In this document: piece by piece, positions 59,436 through 64,000 of the stretch
Layout of the letters: each line of letters begins with the position of its first letter
Numbering within the stretch: the stretch's first letter is position 1
Notes under the pieces: generated by a model
The model's input: the letters and a program-made list of their open reading frames with translations, nothing else
What the model was told of the DNA's origin: nothing
Database searches by the model: none
DNA from: Sesamum alatum
Taxonomy: Eukaryota > Streptophyta > Magnoliopsida > Lamiales > Pedaliaceae
Reading direction: 5' to 3'
DNA: 64,000 nt
Assembly: GCA_034509735.1 (NCBI GenBank)
Contig: JACGWO010000001.1
Coordinates: forward strand, 12,726,854-12,790,853
Program-made: the position numbers and the translations under genes

Positions 59436-60221
59436 ATGGCGCCTTCTTCTTGTTCCATCAGCACTCTCTCTGATTCTGCAAAATCTCATCATGCAGAACC
59501 AGATCAGAAAGAGACACACTCTTCCGTTTCTTCCACGCCCACTACTACTCTTCCTCAACATATTATGATCTTCGGTGCTTCCATCAAGATAGATCAGTTC
59601 AAGAACGCCGACAATCGTGTCGGAAAAGAAGTGAATCAGGTTCCGTGGGAAGAAGAGGGCTTCGACATTGTGAAGACAGCAACTTCAGTAATTCTGGGTG
59701 ATGACGGTGATCGTGGCGGTAAAAGAAAGACGCGTCAATTCATCGACTTCTTCGCTTCAGACGAGACGAAAGCCGATCAAGAACCGGCCGGGCCTGGGAT
59801 CAAGAAAAGGAAGATCACTGCAGTCCGCCCAAGATATGCTCCTCCGTCGACTGATCTTGATCTCAGCATCGGCCGTGTTGACGAGGATTGCTGGAAAATC
59901 AAGAAAGTGTTAACGAGAAGCGACATTGATGGTTCCTCCCGGCTTCTGCTGGGGAAATTGTTGGTTCAAGAGCATATTCTACCTCATGTTGTGGGTAACC
60001 GACCGGAGGGCGAGGGAGTCGAGGTCAACATTCGGGATGTGGATACAGGCACGGAGCACCTGCTGGTTCTCAAATTATGGAGAAGTAACAGTTTTGTATT
60101 TATGAAGAATTGGAAGTCTGACTTTGTGAAGAGGAGGAAATTGAAAGCGAAGGATGAAATCGGGCTCCGATGGGATGAGGAGCATTCCCGGCTGGAGTTC
60201 ACATTACTTAACGGAAACTGA
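59436..60221 (+). CDS. B3 domain-containing protein
   Basis: Single open frame of 261 codons without introns. Residues 1-60 are Ser/Thr-rich and likely disordered. Basic patches KRKTR (96-100) and KKRK (123-126) could be nuclear signals. A short TDLDLSI stretch (139-145) resembles an EAR-type repression motif. The B3 fold occupies about 153-258: WKIKKVLTRSDID, then SRLLLGKLLVQEHILPHV, EVNIRDVDTGTEHLLVLKLW, SFVFMKNWKSDFVKRRKLKAKDEIGL and a final strand EFTLL. B3 domains bind DNA in plant-specific transcription regulators. This one lacks ARF, RAV or other partner domains and is closest to the small B3 proteins with a C-terminal domain; target genes are unknown. The ATG is the first in frame. 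AATAAA lies about 125 bases past the stop. Confidence 0.92.
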   Translation: MAPSSCSISTLSDSAKSHHAEPDQKETHSSVSSTPTTTLPQHIMIFGASIKIDQFKNADNRVGKEVNQVPWEEEGFDIVKTATSVILGDDGDRGGKRKTRQFIDFFASDETKADQEPAGPGIKKRKITAVRPRYAPPSTDLDLSIGRVDEDCWKIKKVLTRSDIDGSSRLLLGKLLVQEHILPHVVGNRPEGEGVEVNIRDVDTGTEHLLVLKLWRSNSFVFMKNWKSDFVKRRKLKAKDEIGLRWDEEHSRLEFTLLNGN

Positions 60222-60344
60222 TTTGATCTGATCGACGTGGATGACAACAGTTTTGATTCAATATTGTTTTGTCTTTTTGAGTACGTAAGTATGAAAGCTA
60301 GGGTTTTAGGTTTCGGGCATTATTTGGATGAATGTAGTAATTAG

Positions 60345-60350
60345 AATAAA
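60345..60350 (+). terminator. Polyadenylation-type signal of the B3 gene
   Basis: AATAAA about 125 bases beyond the B3 stop codon, followed by T-rich sequence. Plausible plant near-upstream element; position only. Confidence 0.35.
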
Positions 60351-60805
60351 AATGCAATTCAACTATTATTTTTTTGTCTCACTTTCTTGAATTTCTTTGT
60401 CTTTTTTATTTTTTATGTGTTATTAGTCACTTGTGCCGGCATATTCTTTATGTGTGTTTGTTTCTTGATGTAATATGTGATTTTGAGGTTGTCTGTTGGT
60501 TATATGGTTAAAAACATTAATTTTAGTTTGAGTTGTTTGAGTGTGCAGAGGGAACTGACTAATTTGAAGCTAATGGGGCATTGTATATTTTTTTTGGTAA
60601 TTCATGCTTATAACTCTTAGTTCATCTGTTGGCGAAAATTTGTGTATTGCTTTAGGATTGTGTGTATTTTTAGTTTTTGTAGGAGACGGTAATGTATGAT
60701 TTTTATTTTATTTTTTTTGAATTGAAAGCAATAAATTTTATTAATCGAAAGTAAAATGATTATATTTAGTCTGTCGGTTGTCAATATCGAACAGAGATAA
60801 TTATA
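60351..60805. other. Intergenic, nothing recognised
   Basis: T-rich on plus; no gene. Confidence 0.4.
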
Positions 60806-60964
60806 AACAATCAAATCAATTATATCACATAAACTAACACTTAGCTATTACAACAACAAAATCATACCTACTATACAGTAGAAATAACAATCAAATCAAT
60901 AATATCACATAAACTAACACCTAGCTATTACAACAACAAATCATACCTACTATACAGTATAAAT
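60806..60964 (+). repeat. 80-bp tandem duplication
   Basis: AACAATCAAATCAATTATAT at 60806 and AACAATCAAATCAATAATAT at 60886. The two copies differ at only a few bases over 80. Confidence 0.9.
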
Positions 60965-61176
60965 AACATCAACCACGCAGGGGTTCGAATCCATGACCTC
61001 TAGAATCATGGGGCATCAGCTAATGTGGGGTGGGGGGGGGGGAGTCAATCGTTGAGCTAGGAGGCCTTGACGACGGTGCCGTTGACAGAAACTAACCGGA
61101 AGGATGTGTGCCCCGTGGGTAGGCGAACACATGGGTGGTAGTCCGCTGGCGATATGATCACTAGAGGCGGAGATAC
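60965..61176 (-). repeat. tRNA-derived SINE-like sequence
   Basis: On minus, CCTAGCTCAACGATTGA (about 61045-61061) resembles an A box and GGATTCGAACCCC (60977-60989) a B box. The interval is about 60 bases because a G-rich insertion (61022-61042) sits between. The remaining bases are unassigned and GC-richer than average. Confidence 0.45.
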
Positions 61177-61390
61177 CACTAGAAAAAATTTAACATTTAA
61201 CCATGGTTAATTGCCATGGTTAAAAACAAATGGCCGTAGTGAATAGTCATTCACCAGGTCATAAAACGGTTATTAGTATTTGCGAGTGTGGTTTAAAGAG
61301 TTTTTTATGGTGGACAATCTAGGTTTTGTAACGATTTTTGTTTAAACATAGTTAACAATAATTATTTATCATGATTATTGTCCGTAGTCA
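61177..61390. mobile_element. CACTA-type MITE copy 6
   Basis: Begins CACTAGAAAAAATTTAACAT; internal AACGGTTATTAGTATTTGCG and TTTATGGTGGACAATC match the family. The right terminus is decayed (near CCGTAGTC at 61382). Confidence 0.55.
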
Positions 61391-61692
61391 ATAAATTTAT
61401 ATCCAGAGTTCGAAGTTTGAGAAAATGCAAACAGATGTAAAAATAACAAAAAGAAATATATAAGTGAATAAAATTATTACTGGCTAATGAATGAATCTTA
61501 AAAATAGCACCACTCAAAATATAAATTTTTATCAATACTTAGTGTGCTTGTATGAGTTATTTAATTGCCTATAAGATAAAAACTTAAAAACAATAATATA
61601 GTTATCTTTACATGCTCTAATGAGTCATTAGTGAAAAAGCATATGTCAAGGCTTAGGATCCTAGGCTAAATTACAATCAATAAAAATTTCTT
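61391..61692. other. AT-rich spacer
   Basis: Nothing recognised. Confidence 0.4.
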
Positions 61693-62127
61693 GGGTTAAT
61701 TACACTTGGACCCCATTTGAAAATGCAAAATTTCACTTTGTCCAAAGCAGTTTCAAAATTATATTTACACCCCCTCTAAAATTCACTGTCTATACCTGAC
61801 CTTCTTTCGTTAAGGTTTTAACAAAAAATATTGACGTTAAAAAAAACTTATTACATTAATTTCAATTTTACCTCTCATTTAACATTTTCATGTATAATTT
61901 CGTACTTATAAGGGAAAAAAGTTCAATAATGTTAACCTCACTCCAAATATATATATATATATTGCATTTATCCCTGTATAAGTACAAAAATATATATAAA
62001 AATATTAAATGAGAGACAATTTATGTAAACCATGAATTTTCGGAGGGGTGTAAATGTAATTTGAAAATTTTTTTGGGAGGAAAGTGTAATTTTATATTTT
62101 CAGAGGGGATTTAAGTATAATTAATCC
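61693..62127. mobile_element. Mutator-type MITE (435 bp) with perfect 9-bp TSD
   Basis: Starts GGGTTAATTACACTTGGACC and ends complementary to GGATTAATTATACTTAAATCC. A perfect 9-bp target duplication, AAATTTCTT, is present (61684-61692 and 62128-62136). The inner arm CCCCCTCTAAAATTC is inverted at about 62033-62050. Confidence 0.85.
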
Positions 62128-62907
62128 AAATTTCTTTGTAAAAATGGATAAAGTCAACCAAAAAAAAGGCAATAAAAGAATATAGAATTCATTCGAACGC
62201 TTAACGTTGATTAGAATAAAAAAGAGAAAAAACTAGCAAACGGAATATAAAAATATAAATAATAATAATTAAAGATAGTTAAAAGCTAACTTATGCGCAG
62301 TAAAAAGGTTATGATATATTTAGGGAAAAGTTTTTGAAATATAATTTCTAAATTTATGCACAGCTTTCATGACAAAAATATGAAAAAGGGTTATATGTCT
62401 ATACACAATTTCAACATGACAATTTTCCAAAATAAACAATAAATGATTCATATAATTCATTCCACAAAGTATAAAACAATCAAAGACTTTGATAAAAAAA
62501 AATTAAGTTATTTGTTTCAAATATATTATTGTATGTAATATATCTTCATTTATTGAAAATTCAAAACAGTTAATAAAAAATAAACTATATAGAAAGATTA
62601 AGTTCGACTAATATTTCCTATTATATATAATAGGTACCTGAAAATAATTTAATTGCCGGATGTAGTATTTACTATATTAGTGTCCACATGCAACCTTGTA
62701 CCCAACAAATAAATGCTCCGTGGTCCTTCCGTAGATTGTACGTCCACAAACTTACCTAATTACTAGTCACTACCATCTGCCATGGCATGAAGGAGTTGTT
62801 TTTTCAAAGATCGATCAAATTATTCTTGTATATATTTTACACGTTAGTATATATAAGAAAGTATATATTTACCTTTATATCAGTACTTTGACAAAAAAAA
62901 AAAAATT
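62128..62907. other. AT-rich intergenic
   Basis: No gene or element boundary recognised. Confidence 0.4.
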
Positions 62908-63130
62908 TATTTGACTTGCAATAAATCTGTTATAAATCAATCTACGGTAAATATGGATTTTTATTCATTTTTTTTATTTATACCAGCAAATTCGGTGAAT
63001 TTTGACTAACAAAGTGATCCATTTGTTAGACAGAAACAAACTTCATGAGTGGTAGATGTAATTTCTCAAACCATAGAAGATTTACATGTAATTACACCAA
63101 ATCTCAAGGGAGGACGATATAAATTATCCC
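62908..63130 (-). mobile_element. Lone arm of a Mutator-type MITE
   Basis: The complement, from 63130, reads GGGATAATTTATATCGTCCT and continues through CTGTCTAACAAATGGATC. It aligns for about 220 bases with the element starting at 63584. No left arm was found, so it is a half element or one that lost an arm. Confidence 0.55.

Positions 63131-63162
<32 letters not shown>
63131..63162 (+). repeat. (ATT)n microsatellite
   Basis: About nine to ten ATT units between the MITE arm and the Helitron start. Confidence 0.9.
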
Positions 63163-63163
<1 letters not shown>

Positions 63164-63407
63164 CTACACTATATATTAAGGGAGAGCACATATTTAGCGT
63201 CTTTTACTTTTCTGGTCTTGTTTTATATTTAATTTAATTTTTTTTCATCTAACTTTTAAGTTTTATTCATCTTTTTTCTGTCGTCATTTTCTAATAAGTT
63301 TCATATTAATTTATTATATTTTATTAAATAAAAAATTGTAAAAAAACTTTAATTAAAAATAATATTATAGAAATTACACGTACATCAAGTATGCTGCAAA
63401 TTACTAG
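63163..63407 (+). mobile_element. Possible miniature Helitron (245 bp)
   Basis: Starts TCTACACTATATATTAAGGG after an A, a typical Helitron 5' end. It ends at CTAG before T, preceded by a decayed palindrome around CACGTACATCAAGTATG. Helitron ends are short, so the assignment is tentative. Confidence 0.45.
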
Positions 63408-63583
63408 TTATTATTTTTTGGGTAACAGTAAATAACATTACTAAACAAATGTATGTACAAGTATCATTGAATCTAATTATATTACTAGTTACTGTCTCAA
63501 AAATTATGTTACTAGTTATTATTATTATTGGTGCTATGTGTCTAAATTTTGGAGGGTGTGATTGGAATTGGGTTTATTATTTA
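63408..63583. other. Spacer
   Basis: Nothing recognised; the frame at 63449-63631 is not supported. Confidence 0.4.
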
Positions 63584-64000
63584 GGGATAATTACACTTTC
63601 CTCCCTTGATATTTTGTATAATTACACGTAGATCCTCTGTAATTTGAAAAATTACATTTAATACCCCTTAAGTTTGCTTCTGTCTAACAAATAGATCCCC
63701 CGTTAGTTAAAATTCACCGAATTTGTTGATATTAACAAAAAGACTGAATGAAAATCGATGTTTACCCTCGATTGACTTATTAATGACTTAATGCAGACCA
63801 AATAAATCTTTTATGACTAAATTACCCTTATAACGGTGAAGATACATACTTCCTCTCATGCATTAACGTGTGACGATATATAAGGGTAGTTTGGTCATAA
63901 AAAGATTCATTTGACGTACAATAAGTCAGTAATAAGTCAATCGATGGCAAGTCTCAACTTTAGGATGTGTGTTGGATTGATGGATTTGGCATTTGAAGAA
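63584..64000. mobile_element. Mutator-type MITE with long inverted arms, cut by the window end
   Basis: Starts GGGATAATTACACTTTCCTCC. Around a centre near 63850 the sequence becomes its own inverted complement (GACCAAATAAATC then GATTCATTTGACG; ATTACCCTTATA then TATAAGGGTAG). The right terminus should lie just past 64000. Confidence 0.65.

Noticed and set aside
59984..60247. 87-codon minus-strand frame
   Set aside because: Antisense shadow of the B3 gene.
1..64000. CRISPR arrays, bacterial operons or organellar DNA
   Set aside because: Repeats found are eukaryotic transposons and microsatellites; gene structure with GT-AG introns shows a plant nuclear sequence.

Overview
The window reads as a gene-poor, transposon-rich stretch of a eudicot plant nuclear chromosome. 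It is AT-rich, its genes carry short exons with GT-AG introns, and the recognisable proteins (SOFL, D-type cyclin, NAT transporter, plant B3 protein) are plant families. I did not name a species; an asterid is only a guess. No rRNA, intact tRNA, CRISPR array, plastid or bacterial gene was seen.

Four protein-coding genes can be supported. (1) A SOB FIVE-LIKE gene on the minus strand, 19597 to 18796: three exons, 205 aa. (2) A D-type cyclin, most like the D1 group, on the minus strand, 45594 to 44136: five exons, 340 aa, with an N-terminal LxCxE motif. (3) A nucleobase-ascorbate transporter (NAT/NCS2) on the minus strand, 53402/53381 to 48028: 14 exons, about 529 aa. Its exon 1/exon 2 junction is one base out of phase if canonical splice sites are used. 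(4) A single-exon B3-domain protein on the plus strand, 59436-60221, 261 aa. They look like independent loci, not a functional cluster.

The rest is mostly transposons and their relics. 1-6.4 kb: a degenerate ~105-bp tandem array, a CACTA-like relic, a 1.3-kb Mutator-type element with a perfect 9-bp target duplication, and a Helitron-like relic containing a 794-bp tandem duplication. 6.9-13.9 kb: a long-TIR Mutator-like element with a broken transposase and, convergent to it, a broken GRF-type zinc-finger gene. This element is itself invaded by a repetitive unit, which is split by a 2131-bp solo LTR. 14-29 kb: MITEs, a probable solo LTR, tandem duplications and the SOFL gene. 29.15-35.2 kb: a decayed L1-type LINE on the minus strand with ORF1, endonuclease, reverse transcriptase, zinc-binding region and RNase H remnants. 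35.7-41.3 kb: a complete TRIM of only 398 bp, a 144-bp 5'-truncated LINE copy with a 15-bp target duplication, and a second solo LTR related to the first but inverted. 54-64 kb: MITEs, a CACTA MITE interrupted by a 1.7-kb Helitron, a second TRIM, the B3 gene, and small Mutator and Helitron elements.

The main interest is this nested history. Element boundaries, target duplications and order of insertion can be read directly for many elements, and several non-autonomous families recur within 64 kb: a CACTA MITE (six sites), Mutator-type MITEs (at least seven), a TRIM (three) and a long LTR (two). All assignments come from reading the sequence and recalling families; no database search was run.
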